Of a stretch of 64,000 bases of DNA, positions 46,525 through 54,982 are shown in pieces. The stretch is from Rubrivivax sp. (GTDB lineage: Bacteria > Pseudomonadota > Gammaproteobacteria > Burkholderiales > Burkholderiaceae_C). The position numbers were made by a program, and so were the translations under genes. The notes under the pieces were generated by a model that saw only the letters and a program-made list of their open reading frames with translations, ran no database searches and was not told where the DNA came from. Where the stretch lies: positions 18,540-82,539 of the forward strand of contig JAIXYO010000032.1 of NCBI GenBank assembly GCA_027490215.1, read 5' to 3'. Numbering within the stretch: position 1 is the first letter of the stretch; the number at the start of each line of letters is the position of its first letter.

Positions 46525-49098
46525 TCAGGTCCGGGTGTTGACCCCGAGCGTCGCGAGCTGCTGGCGTGCGCGTGAGGTGGCGCGCTCCATGAGGTAGTTG
46601 TTTTCCACGGCGCGCAGCCGCTCGGCCTCGCACATGCGCGCGAGCATCCGCGCGGTCAGCGAAATTGTTTCCTGCAGGTTGCGGCCGTGGGTGAAGACGA
46701 AGAAGCTGCGGCCTGGGCTCATGTAGGTCAGGCGCACCTTCTGCCACTGGTCTTTCAGCAGCATCTGATAGGCGAAGCCGATGCGCAGGTTGTCGATCAG
46801 GCGCGCGCCATGCGACGCTTCCGCCGGGTCGGCAGCGATCAGGTCAAGGTTGATGTCGACGCCCAGGCTCAGCGGTTCGACCGCCGCCTCAGGCGCCTCG
46901 GCGATCGGATCGACATCGACCGGCTTGTCCCAGTCGACCGCCTGCTCGTCGATCAGGCCGACCCGCTTCGCTTCTTCTGCAGAAAATCGCTGCTCCACAT
47001 CGGCAGGCATCGCAGAACTCGCCGCCACCGAATCGGCGCGCATCGTGTCGCCCTGGCCCGGCACGCCGCTGTTGAACACCGCTTCCATCTGCTTCGACAG
47101 CAGGTTGTAGTCCAGCTCGGTCATGGCTGGCGTTTTCAGCGAATCGGCATGAGCGGGCATCAGCTGCGCCATGAAATCCTTGGTCGCCGCCTCGGGCCAG
47201 CCGATGAGCTTCAGCCCGGCATTCAGGTCGCGCATCAGGGTGGGCAACTGCATCAGGAAGCGCTTGCGCATCGCAGGCGAGCCCTTGGGCTGCACGCTCA
47301 TCACCAGGTCACGGCCGACCTGCCGGTAGCGCCTGGTCGCCTCGCCGTCGACACCGTCTGCACGGCTGGACTGCACCAGCGCCTGGCTCCAGACCTGGCA
47401 CAGGAAGGTGCGCAGGAAGTCCGGCATCGCCACCGACGACAGGGCGCTTTGCAACTGGATCAGGTAGCGCTGCTGGGTGCGCAGATCGGATTCCTTGCTC
47501 TCCAGCACCGCGACAGCGCCCTGGTCCTGAACGACAGCCTCGGCCTGCTGCGCGATGAACGCTTCCAGTTCCGAGAGCTTCGCGGCGTACAGATCGACCT
47601 GATCGAAGTCGCCGTCGACGATCTCCTGCACGAGGTCGCGCACCCTCGCAACAAACTCCTTGCCTGGCCCGTCTTCGAAGTCATCGAAGGCACAGGCCAG
47701 CGACGCGATCCGGTTGACGAAACGGCGGACCGGGTGCTTGCGCGAAGAGAAAAATGTCGGGTCGACCAGCGCCACCCGCAGCACGGGCAACTGCAGCCGC
47801 GCGATCTGCCGGGCCATCTGCGGCGGCACCCGGGTGTCCGAGAGGATCTGGTCGAACAAGCTGCCCACGACGTCGATCACCATGTGATCGAGCTTGCCGT
47901 TGGACGCCTGCATCAGCTCGTCGCGGTGGGCGCGGATCAGGTTGACCGCCATCAGGCCGGCCGACGCGTCCTCGGCATAGGCGCTGGCGGTGCCCGGATC
48001 TGCATATGGGCTGCCGCCAATGTGGCGCAGGCCACCGATTCCGGATCGTGGTCCTGCCGGATCCTGATATCCGCCATAGGGCGCTGGCCGCGGGCCCCCG
48101 CCCCCATCAAAACCTCCGCCCGCGCCTCCGCCAGCGTTGCCCGACTCGCCGGTCAGGCTCGTCAAACGCCGCAGCAGCGTCATCAGGTGTGCTTCCTGCG
48201 CCGGCGAGCCGAGCCCGCCAATGGAATCGCGCGCCCCGCTGCCATAGCCCGTCGCTGCGCCGCTGCCAGAGCCACTGCGCCCGCTCTGCCAACCGCTGTT
48301 GCCCGTCTGCCGTGCGCCTGAAGTCGAGCGCCTGCCGGTCAGACCCGAGTGCGTCGAGTCATGGAAATCGGTGCCGGAGTGGCGTGTCGATGGCATGTCA
48401 TCGCGCAGCGTCTGGTAGCCGGAATTGAGCCCCGGCAGCTGGTTGCCTGGCCCGTCCACCGTGCGCACCTGCAGCCCTACCGGTGTGACCCCGCGCGATT
48501 GCAATTCGACCACGATCGCGGCGTAGCAGGCCGGCATGGCGTGCGACATCACTGAAGCGAACTCGCGGGTCAGCACAGCGCGTTCGTTCGGGTCGATGCT
48601 GACCGTGCCGATCGCCATGTACAGCGCGTGACCGATCACGCCCGGCCGCAACGGGTTGCGCTCATCGTCGGCAGTGCCGAAACCTGTGACGCGACCCATG
48701 TAGCCTGACAGCTCTCGCAACTCCACCTCGCAGGCCTGCGCGATCTGCTGCCCCAGACGATCTGACAGCATGCGATCGTCGACCTCTTTGTCGTCGACCA
48801 GGGTCAGCGACTGCCAATCGGCTGGCGCCGGCTTGCGTTTCGACTCCGACTGCGGTGCCAGCGCCTCCAGCATGCGCGTGTCCAGTCGGGTCTGGAACTG
48901 CAGCCGGAACGACCCGAGCTGACGATGCAGCGCCAGCTGCGCAGCGAAAAGCGTGTTGCGATCAATGGCCTTCGAAGCAGACTGCGACTGCGCCGCCAGC
49001 GTTTGACACACTCGTTCTGCCACCGTCAGGGCCGTGGCCTTGACGAGGTCTGCCGCGACGACCAGGTCGGGGGGCAGTCGAGGGTCGGAGCGGCTCAT
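46525..49098 (-). CDS. DUF1631-family protein
   Basis: An 857-residue soluble protein. The N-terminal helical half has VIGHALYMAIGTVSIDPNER near residue 155, followed by a Gly/Ser/Asp-rich low-complexity stretch (about 240-375). The conserved helical DUF1631 region runs from QMARQIARLQLPVLRVALVD to FLMQLPTLMRDLNAGL. The C-terminal beta-rich segment contains MLLKDQWQKVRLTYMSPGRS and FFVFTHGRNLQETISLTARM, resembling a PilZ-like end. The family is nearly confined to beta/gammaproteobacteria and its function is unknown. It lies 12 bp upstream of nothing on its strand except mscL (49111), which it follows. Confidence 0.85.
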   Translation of the reverse strand: MSRSDPRLPPDLVVAADLVKATALTVAERVCQTLAAQSQSASKAIDRNTLFAAQLALHRQLGSFRLQFQTRLDTRMLEALAPQSESKRKPAPADWQSLTLVDDKEVDDRMLSDRLGQQIAQACEVELRELSGYMGRVTGFGTADDERNPLRPGVIGHALYMAIGTVSIDPNERAVLTREFASVMSHAMPACYAAIVVELQSRGVTPVGLQVRTVDGPGNQLPGLNSGYQTLRDDMPSTRHSGTDFHDSTHSGLTGRRSTSGARQTGNSGWQSGRSGSGSGAATGYGSGARDSIGGLGSPAQEAHLMTLLRRLTSLTGESGNAGGGAGGGFDGGGGPRPAPYGGYQDPAGPRSGIGGLRHIGGSPYADPGTASAYAEDASAGLMAVNLIRAHRDELMQASNGKLDHMVIDVVGSLFDQILSDTRVPPQMARQIARLQLPVLRVALVDPTFFSSRKHPVRRFVNRIASLACAFDDFEDGPGKEFVARVRDLVQEIVDGDFDQVDLYAAKLSELEAFIAQQAEAVVQDQGAVAVLESKESDLRTQQRYLIQLQSALSSVAMPDFLRTFLCQVWSQALVQSSRADGVDGEATRRYRQVGRDLVMSVQPKGSPAMRKRFLMQLPTLMRDLNAGLKLIGWPEAATKDFMAQLMPAHADSLKTPAMTELDYNLLSKQMEAVFNSGVPGQGDTMRADSVAASSAMPADVEQRFSAEEAKRVGLIDEQAVDWDKPVDVDPIAEAPEAAVEPLSLGVDINLDLIAADPAEASHGARLIDNLRIGFAYQMLLKDQWQKVRLTYMSPGRSFFVFTHGRNLQETISLTARMLARMCEAERLRAVENNYLMERATSRARQQLATLGVNTRT

Positions 49099-49110
49099 CG
49101 CGGAGACAGA

Positions 49111-49536
49111 TTACTTTCTCAGTGCATCGCGGATCTCGCGCAGCAGCAGAACATCTTCGGCGGGCGGAGGGGGCGCGGCTGGCTCGGCAGGAGCGACCGC
49201 ATCGTTTCGCTTCATCTGGTTCACCGCCTTGACCATCATGAAGATGATGAAAGCGAGGATTACGAAATTGATGGAGACTGTCAGGAAGCTGCCGTACGCC
49301 AGCACCGCACCTTCTTTCTTCGCATCGACCAGCGTGGTGGCGGTCTGACCCGACAGCGGGATAAAGTAGTTCGCGAAATCGAGGCCGCCGAAGATCTTGC
49401 TGACCACCGGCATGATCACGTCACCGACAAGCGAATCGACGATCTTGCCGAATGCGCCGCCAATGATCACGCCGACTGCCAGGTCGACGACGCTGCCCTT
49501 CATGGCGAATTCCTTGAACTCTGTCGTGAACCCCAT
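49111..49536 (-). CDS. mscL: Large-conductance mechanosensitive channel MscL
   Basis: Tension-gated pentameric pore releasing solutes on hypo-osmotic shock. The 141 residues start [22 protein letters not shown]1 contains [20 protein letters not shown], the periplasmic loop contains [22 protein letters not shown]2 contains [20 protein letters not shown], and the C-terminal bundle is [26 protein letters not shown] precedes the start on the minus strand. The DUF1631 gene follows 12 bp downstream. Confidence 0.98.
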   Translation of the reverse strand: MGFTTEFKEFAMKGSVVDLAVGVIIGGAFGKIVDSLVGDVIMPVVSKIFGGLDFANYFIPLSGQTATTLVDAKKEGAVLAYGSFLTVSINFVILAFIIFMMVKAVNQMKRNDAVAPAEPAAPPPPAEDVLLLREIRDALRK

Positions 49537-49761
49537 CGTGCTTGCTCCTTTTTGCTGTTTGTATGGTTATGCGTAAGTGCGTCATGACGCGCTTGATCGC
49601 AAGTATTGCCGATTGCCCCCAGTTCTCGGCGATCTGCGCTGACGCTTGCGGCGTGCAGGCCGAGGTTTCGATCCTCTCTCCAAGACCCAGGCCTCTGTGC
49701 GCGCAAAGTGCTCCGCTAGAATCCTGCGTTGTCCTGGAATCGTTGTCACACGCGAGGTTTT

Positions 49762-50361
49762 ATGAGTGAGCAGCAAGTTGACGGTGCGAAGCGCACCTGG
49801 TTGATCGCATCGGGCTGTATGGGTGCGGTGGGTGGTGCGGCGGTGGCGGTGCCTTTCGTCAGCAGCTTTCAGCCTTCAGAGCGTGCGCGTGCCGCTGGCG
49901 CCTCGGTGGAAGTCGACATCAGCGAGTTGAAGCCGGGCGAAAAGATGACGGTCGAGTGGCGCGGCAAGCCGGTTTGGATCATCAAGCGCACGCCGGAGCA
50001 GGTGGCTGAGCTGCCAAAGAACGATGCCCTGCTGGCCGATCCGAACTCGCAGCGCAAACCCGACGAGTTCACGCCCGAGTACGCGCGCAACGAGCACCGT
50101 TCCATCAAGCCGGAAATCATGGTGGCGGTCGGCATCTGCACGCACCTCGGCTGCTCGCCATCCGACAAGTTCGTTCCCGGGCCGCAGCCTTCGCTGCCCG
50201 ACACCTGGCCAGGTGGCTTCCTTTGCGCATGCCACGGCTCTACTTTTGATCTGGCCGGGCGGGTCTACAAGAACAAGCCCGCACCAGACAACCTGCAGGT
50301 GCCCCCGCACATGTATCTGGCGGACAACCGGCTGTTGATTGGTGAAGACAAGAAGGCCTGA
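49762..50361 (+). CDS. petA: Ubiquinol-cytochrome c reductase Rieske iron-sulfur subunit
   Basis: Carries electrons from ubiquinol to cytochrome c1 in complex III. The 199 residues start MSEQQVDGAKRTWLIASGCM: an uncleaved signal anchor with a KR rather than RR pair, then the hydrophobic hinge. The 2Fe-2S ligands are in VGICTHLGCSPSD and FLCACHGSTFDLAGRV. The Rieske head is normally exported folded by Tat, whose genes lie in this window. First gene of petABC; petB follows 35 bp later. Confidence 0.98.
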   Translation: MSEQQVDGAKRTWLIASGCMGAVGGAAVAVPFVSSFQPSERARAAGASVEVDISELKPGEKMTVEWRGKPVWIIKRTPEQVAELPKNDALLADPNSQRKPDEFTPEYARNEHRSIKPEIMVAVGICTHLGCSPSDKFVPGPQPSLPDTWPGGFLCACHGSTFDLAGRVYKNKPAPDNLQVPPHMYLADNRLLIGEDKKA

Positions 50362-50396
50362 TGGCCAAGCAGTAACGGACCTCAGGAGAACACACG

Positions 50397-51797
50397 ATGG
50401 CCACCATGAAGGAAGCACCCGCTAACGCCAGTGCAGCTGAAAAGCTGATGACGTGGGTTGACAACCGATTCCCAGCGACCAAGCTCTACAACGAGCACCT
50501 GGCCGAGTATTACGCCCCGAAGAACTTCAACTTCTGGTACTTCTTCGGCTCGCTCGCGCTGCTGGTGCTGGTGATCCAGATCGTTACCGGCATCTTCCTG
50601 GTGATGCACTACAAGCCCGACGCGAATCTGGCTTTTGCCTCGGTCGAGTACATCATGCGGGACGTGCCCTGGGGCTGGCTGGTTCGTTACATGCACTCCA
50701 CCGGTGCCAGCGCATTTTTCGTGGTGGTCTACCTGCACATGTTCCGCGGGATGATCTACGGCAGTTACCGCAAGCCCCGTGAGCTGGTCTGGATTTTTGG
50801 CTGCGCCATCTTCCTCTGCCTGATGGCCGAAGCGTTCATGGGCTATCTGCTGCCCTGGGGCCAGATGAGCTATTGGGGTGCGCAGGTCATCGTGAACCTG
50901 TTCACCGCCATTCCCTTCGTCGGCCCAGACCTGGCGCTGCTGATCCGGGGTGATTACGTGGTGGGAGATGCGACGCTGAACCGCTTTTTCAGCTTCCACG
51001 TGATCGCCGTACCGCTGGTGCTGCTCGGCTTGGTAGTGGCACACATCATCGCCTTGCACGAGGTGGGTTCCAACAATCCTGATGGCGTCGAGATCAAGGC
51101 CAAGAAGGATTCTGCGGGGCGGCCGCTGGACGGCATTCCGTTCCACCCGTATTACACGGTGCACGACATCCTCGGCGTCAGCGTGTTCCTGCTGATCTTC
51201 TCGGCCATCATCTTCTTTGCACCCGAGCTGGGCGGCTATTTCCTGGAGTACAACAACTTCATCCCGGCCGATCCGCTGAAGACGCCGCTGCACATCGCGC
51301 CGGTCTGGTACTTCACACCGTACTACTCGGTGCTGCGTGCGATCACCGCTGAAATGATGTACGTACTGATGGCGTTTGCGGTGGCAGGCGCATTGCTGGC
51401 CGTACTCAAGTTCAAACTGAGCGGCCTGTTCAAGCTGGTCATCGTGGGCGGTACCGCAGCATTGATCGCCATGATGTTCGCGATCGATGCGAAGTTCTGG
51501 GGCGTGGTCGGCATGGGTGGCGCGGTGGTCATCCTTTTCTTTCTGCCCTGGCTGGACCACAGCCCGGCGAAGTCCTTGCGCTACCGCCCCGATTGGCACA
51601 AGTACGTGTACGCGCTGTTCGTGCTCAACTTCCTGTTGCTCGGCTACTTGGGCGTTCAGCCAGTGTCACCCCTCGGTGAACGCTTGTCGCAAATCGGCAC
51701 GGTGATCTATTTCGGCTTCTTTTTGCTGATGCCCTGGTGGAGTCGGTTGGGCGAGCCCAAGCCTGTTCCCGAGCGCGTGACATTCGCTGCACACTGA
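50397..51797 (+). CDS. petB: Cytochrome b of the bc1 complex
   Basis: Quinone-binding diheme subunit of complex III. The 466 residues include the full-length N- and C-terminal parts. Heme-ligand histidines are in RYMHSTGASAFFVVVYLHMF and SFHVIAVPLVLLGLVVAHII; the Qo site has PVWYFTPYYSVLRA, the PVWY variant of the PEWY motif. About nine membrane helices are visible, with a slightly extended C-terminus. Second gene of petABC. Confidence 0.98.
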   Translation: MATMKEAPANASAAEKLMTWVDNRFPATKLYNEHLAEYYAPKNFNFWYFFGSLALLVLVIQIVTGIFLVMHYKPDANLAFASVEYIMRDVPWGWLVRYMHSTGASAFFVVVYLHMFRGMIYGSYRKPRELVWIFGCAIFLCLMAEAFMGYLLPWGQMSYWGAQVIVNLFTAIPFVGPDLALLIRGDYVVGDATLNRFFSFHVIAVPLVLLGLVVAHIIALHEVGSNNPDGVEIKAKKDSAGRPLDGIPFHPYYTVHDILGVSVFLLIFSAIIFFAPELGGYFLEYNNFIPADPLKTPLHIAPVWYFTPYYSVLRAITAEMMYVLMAFAVAGALLAVLKFKLSGLFKLVIVGGTAALIAMMFAIDAKFWGVVGMGGAVVILFFLPWLDHSPAKSLRYRPDWHKYVYALFVLNFLLLGYLGVQPVSPLGERLSQIGTVIYFGFFLLMPWWSRLGEPKPVPERVTFAAH

Positions 51798-51819
51798 TCA
51801 CCGAGGCAGGCTACTCACA

Positions 51820-52590
51820 ATGAAAAAATTCATCCTCTCGCTGCTGATTTCATTGGGCGCCGTGTCTGCGGCGCACGCTGCCGGTGGTGGCATTGCGTGG
51901 GACAAGTTCCCCCTGGAAAAATCGACCGATGTCGCCGCGCTGCAGAACGGCGCCCGTACCTTCGCCAACTACTGCCTGAACTGCCACAACGCGTCGTTCA
52001 TGCGCTACAACCGATTGCGCGACATCGGGCTGACCGAAGCGCAGATCAAGGCCAATCTGATGTTTGCCACCGAGAAGGTCGGCGATGTCATGACGGTGTC
52101 GATGAGCGCCAAGAATGCCAAGGAATGGCTGGGCGTCGTCCCTCCCGACTTGACGCTGGTCGCGCGTTCCCGTTCGGCCGCCGGGCAGGGCAGCGGTTCA
52201 GATTACCTCTACACCTTCTTGCGCAGCTACTACCGCGACGACACCAAGGCAACCGGCTGGAACAATCTCGCCTATCCCAATGCGGCCATGCCCCACATCC
52301 TGTGGGAGTGGCAGGGTCAGCGCGCCGCCAAGTTTGTCGACGAAGCCGACCCGCACGACGCCAGCAAGACGGTTCACCGCTTTGTCGGCTTCGAGCAACT
52401 GACTCCGGGGACCAAGTCGCAGCTTGAATATGACAATGCCGTGGCGGAACTGGTGGCCTACCTGACCTGGATGGCCGAACCCGCACAAAGCACCCGGACG
52501 CGACTGGGTGTGTGGGTGCTGCTGTTCCTGTCTGTATTCGTTGTCGTCGCATGGCGCCTGAACGCTGCCTTCTGGAAAGACATCAAGTGA
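51820..52590 (+). CDS. petC: Cytochrome c1 of the bc1 complex
   Basis: Periplasmic heme c subunit. The 256 residues have a cleavable signal peptide (KKFILSLLISLGAVSAAHAA), the heme site YCLNCHNASFMRYNRL near residue 52, a candidate Met ligand region around AAMPHILWEW, and a C-terminal membrane anchor (VWVLLFLSVFVVVAWRLNAAFW). Last gene of petABC; the following 110 bp contain GC-rich hairpins such as GTCCG/CGGAC, but no clean intrinsic terminator. Confidence 0.98.
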   Translation: MKKFILSLLISLGAVSAAHAAGGGIAWDKFPLEKSTDVAALQNGARTFANYCLNCHNASFMRYNRLRDIGLTEAQIKANLMFATEKVGDVMTVSMSAKNAKEWLGVVPPDLTLVARSRSAAGQGSGSDYLYTFLRSYYRDDTKATGWNNLAYPNAAMPHILWEWQGQRAAKFVDEADPHDASKTVHRFVGFEQLTPGTKSQLEYDNAVAELVAYLTWMAEPAQSTRTRLGVWVLLFLSVFVVVAWRLNAAFWKDIK

Positions 52591-52700
52591 CGTCATGCCC
52601 GTCCGGTGTCCTCACGGACGCCGGGCTGTTGCGCAGTGGGTCAGCCCGACAAGGCGCCCCCTGCGTTTTTCTTTTCTGATCCCATGAGGAGCTCGCCCAC

Positions 52701-53312
52701 ATGATGGTGCTTTACTCCGGCACGACCTGCCCTTATTCACACCGTTGCCGCTTCGTGCTGTTCGAGAAGGGCATGGACTTCGAGATCCGCGATGTCGACC
52801 TCTTCGCCAAGCCCGAAGAGATCGCCTTGATGAACCCGTACAACGAGGTGCCGATCCTGGTGGAGCGCGACCTGATCCTGTACGAGTCGCACATCATCAA
52901 TGAGTACATTGACGAGCGCTTCCCACACCCGCAGCTGATGCCCGGCGACCCGGTGGCGCGTGCGCGCGTGCGCCTGTTCCTGCTGAACTTCGAGAAGGAA
53001 CTGTTCACCCATGTGAACCTGCTCGAATCGCGCGGCGTGAAGGCGACCGACAAGCAGCTCGAAAAGGCGCGAGCACAGATCCGCGACAGGCTGACCCAGC
53101 TCGCGCCGATCTTCCTGAAGAACAAGTTCATGCTGGGCGATGACTTCTCGATGCTCGACGTGGCCATCGCGCCGCTGCTGTGGCGCCTCGACTACTACGG
53201 CATCGACATGTCGAAGAATGCGGTGCCGCTGTTGAAGTACGCGGAGCGCATCTTCTCCCGGCCGGCGTACATTGAAGCGCTGACGCCGTCGGAGAAGGTC
53301 ATGCGCAAGTGA
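52701..53312 (+). CDS. sspA: Stringent starvation protein A (GST-fold)
   Basis: RNA polymerase-associated protein of the starvation and acid response. The 203 residues contain the thioredoxin-like N-domain SGTTCPYSHRCRFVLFEKGM and NEVPILVERDLILYESHIIN, followed by the GST C-domain with DDFSMLDVAIAPLLWRL. SspA lacks glutathione transferase activity in E. coli. GAGGAG lies 10 bp before the ATG. Between petC and sspB is its usual place in betaproteobacteria. Confidence 0.95.
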   Translation: MMVLYSGTTCPYSHRCRFVLFEKGMDFEIRDVDLFAKPEEIALMNPYNEVPILVERDLILYESHIINEYIDERFPHPQLMPGDPVARARVRLFLLNFEKELFTHVNLLESRGVKATDKQLEKARAQIRDRLTQLAPIFLKNKFMLGDDFSMLDVAIAPLLWRLDYYGIDMSKNAVPLLKYAERIFSRPAYIEALTPSEKVMRK

Positions 53313-53349
53313 GCTTTGGTGCCATCTGCCTGCACGCCGGTTCGCATTG

Positions 53350-53907
53350 ATGACACAGCCGCCTGCACCACCGCTGATCGGTAACAACGGGTCGTCAACG
53401 CGCCCGTACCTGATACGGGCCCTGCACGAGTGGTGCACAGACAACGGCTTCACGCCCTACATCGCTGTGATCGTCGGACCCCAGGTGCGCGTGCCGATGG
53501 AATACGTGAAGAACGGCGAAATCGTGCTGAACGTCGGCTTCGAAGCCACGACGGCGCTGGAGCTGGGCAACGAACGCATCGAGTTCAAGGCGCGGTTCGG
53601 CGGCAGCTCGCGCGAGATCTGGGTGCCTGTCGATCATGTCATCGCGATCTACGCCCGGGAGAACGGACAGGGGATGGCGTTTCCGGTCCCAGCCGGTGCC
53701 TCCGCAGCTGGCCCAGGGGCCGCGGCGTCAGCTCAGGATGCGCCCGATCGACCTGGCACGGTGCTGCGGCTTGCGACCGACCGCGACGATCCTTCCGCAA
53801 CGCCCAGTGCCACGCCCGCGGGCAAGAACGCGCCCGGCCCCGAGGCGGATCCGCCGCCCGATACCCCACCGACTGGCGGCAGACCGACCCTGAAGCGAAT
53901 CAAATGA
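53350..53907 (+). CDS. sspB: ClpXP protease specificity-enhancing factor SspB
   Basis: Adaptor that delivers ssrA-tagged proteins to ClpXP. The 185 residues have a folded domain (about 15-115: STRPYLIRALHEWCTDNGFT, YVKNGEIVLNVGFEATTALE, VPVDHVIAIYARENGQGMAF). A flexible Ala/Pro-rich linker ends in the short basic ClpX-binding tail RPTLKRIK. The start is ATG 53350; the in-frame TTG three bases earlier is ignored. Confidence 0.95.
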   Translation: MTQPPAPPLIGNNGSSTRPYLIRALHEWCTDNGFTPYIAVIVGPQVRVPMEYVKNGEIVLNVGFEATTALELGNERIEFKARFGGSSREIWVPVDHVIAIYARENGQGMAFPVPAGASAAGPGAAASAQDAPDRPGTVLRLATDRDDPSATPSATPAGKNAPGPEADPPPDTPPTGGRPTLKRIK

Positions 53908-53962
53908 CGGGTGGCCGGCACCTTCCGATCGATTGCGTCGGCGCCACTAGAATTTCCAGATT

Positions 53963-54038
53963 GCCCTTGTAGCTCAGTTGGTAGAGCAGCGGTTTTGTAA
54001 ACCGAAGGTCGCGGGTTCGATTCCTGCCGGGGGCACCA
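53963..54038 (+). tRNA. tRNA-Thr (anticodon TGT)
   Basis: A 76-nt cloverleaf. Acceptor GCCCTTG pairs with CGGGGGC using two G-T pairs, the D arm is GCTC/GAGC, and the anticodon loop TTTGTAA gives TGT (53996-53998). The T arm is GCGGG/CCTGC with loop TTCGATT; CCA is encoded. The rest matches the proteobacterial tRNA-Thr(UGU) pattern. Confidence 0.94.
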
Positions 54039-54096
54039 TCTTGAGAAGATCGCCACCAGGGCGATGCGTTTCTGTCTCTGCTGTAAGGAAATCGCG

Positions 54097-54462
54097 ATGT
54101 TTCTCCTCCGTGATCGAACCAAGTTCAATACCGATGTCGATCTGATCCTTCGAATGTCCTTCGACATCGAGACAGACAACAGCAAGAACCGGGCATTCCC
54201 TGCGTTCATCAGCTATCTGAGCTCCTTGAGTGAAATCTGGAACGAGAACGGAACGCCAGAGCACGCAGCAGTCCACATGGCATGCGTCTACTGCAAGGGA
54301 CTGGCAGAGAAGGGTGACGCTGCTGGAAAAGCCGAAGCGAAGGCAATTCGACTTCGCATCTCCGAGGCCACTCCCTTGTTTGTGTCGCGCGGGCAAATGA
54401 CCCAGGATTGGGCGGCGCACTATGCAGGTCTGCTTGAGAAGTACGCCGAGTTGTCGGCTTAG
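54097..54462 (+). CDS. Orphan 121-residue protein behind tRNA-Thr, unknown
   Basis: Starts MFLLRDRTKFNTDVDLILRM at ATG 54097, chosen because TAAGGAAAT sits 8 bp upstream; an in-frame ATG at 54064 lacks such a site. It is predicted mostly helical, with SFDIETDNSKNRAFPAFISY and HMACVYCKGLAEKGDAAGKA; no domain is recognised. Codon use is less GC-rich at third positions than in neighbours (CGT GAT, AAT, CTT, CGA), which hints at later acquisition. It begins 59 bp after the tRNA and could share its transcript. Confidence 0.6.
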   Translation: MFLLRDRTKFNTDVDLILRMSFDIETDNSKNRAFPAFISYLSSLSEIWNENGTPEHAAVHMACVYCKGLAEKGDAAGKAEAKAIRLRISEATPLFVSRGQMTQDWAAHYAGLLEKYAELSA

Positions 54463-54503
54463 CCAGCTTCCACATAGGCCGTGAGCCAAGTGCGGGCCAT
54501 AGA

Positions 54504-54818
54504 TCAGGTCGATCGCACCTTGATCTTCAGCGGCACGGCAGCAAACCCACAGTCGAGCAACCGCTGTTCGATGCGCGGCTGAAGCTGCCGTAACTTTGCA
54601 GCCACGCTCGCGTTGGCGGCAATCAGTGTCCAACCGCCCTCATCGACAGGGCTGGCCGTCACATGCGGGGCGAGCGACGCAGTCAGACACGGCAGCACCG
54701 CCGCATGGCGGCGCCTCGAGTCCTCAAGCCGGCGACGCAGCAGCGACAGCGATGCGCTGGCGTTCAGCGCCTGGCTGATCGGCAAGGCATCGGGGACACT
54801 GGCGGCGTTCTTGTTCAT
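54504..54818 (-). CDS. DUF721-family protein
   Basis: A 104-residue basic protein starting MNKNAASVPDALPISQALNA. Conserved-type segments are WTLIAANASVAAKLRQLQPR and a C-terminal IKVRST. DUF721 proteins, related to the DciA replicative helicase loader family, often lie next to secA/lpxC. Whether this member loads DnaB is an inference. ATG 54818 is used; the in-frame extension to 54962 reads through the secA promoter region. It is divergent from secA. Confidence 0.82.
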   Translation of the reverse strand: MNKNAASVPDALPISQALNASASLSLLRRRLEDSRRRHAAVLPCLTASLAPHVTASPVDEGGWTLIAANASVAAKLRQLQPRIEQRLLDCGFAAVPLKIKVRST

Positions 54819-54982
54819 TCCTCGGGCCAGTGTAGTGAAGACCGGTTGGCGACAAATGCCACCGGGGCGCGCGCCGCAGTCAGCGATGACTGACGTGGTC
54901 GGGCGGTAAACTCGAAGGCTTTGCCACGTCACCCGGCCCCGACGGTCCGGCGATCGCGACACCCACTTCCCTCTGACGCCGC

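Noticed and set aside
46687..48321. A 544-codon plus-strand open frame
   Set aside because: Antisense to the DUF1631 gene; no domain and unnatural His/Arg/Gln composition.
50382..51599. A 405-codon minus-strand open frame
   Set aside because: Antisense to petB; His/Gln-rich shadow.
53963..54503. Integrative element at tRNA-Thr
   Set aside because: No integrase and no second copy of the tRNA 3' end found by eye; only a single orphan ORF.
53974..54633. ORF containing PPAGIEPATFGLQ across tRNA-Thr
   Set aside because: Same tRNA-derived artefact on the reverse strand.
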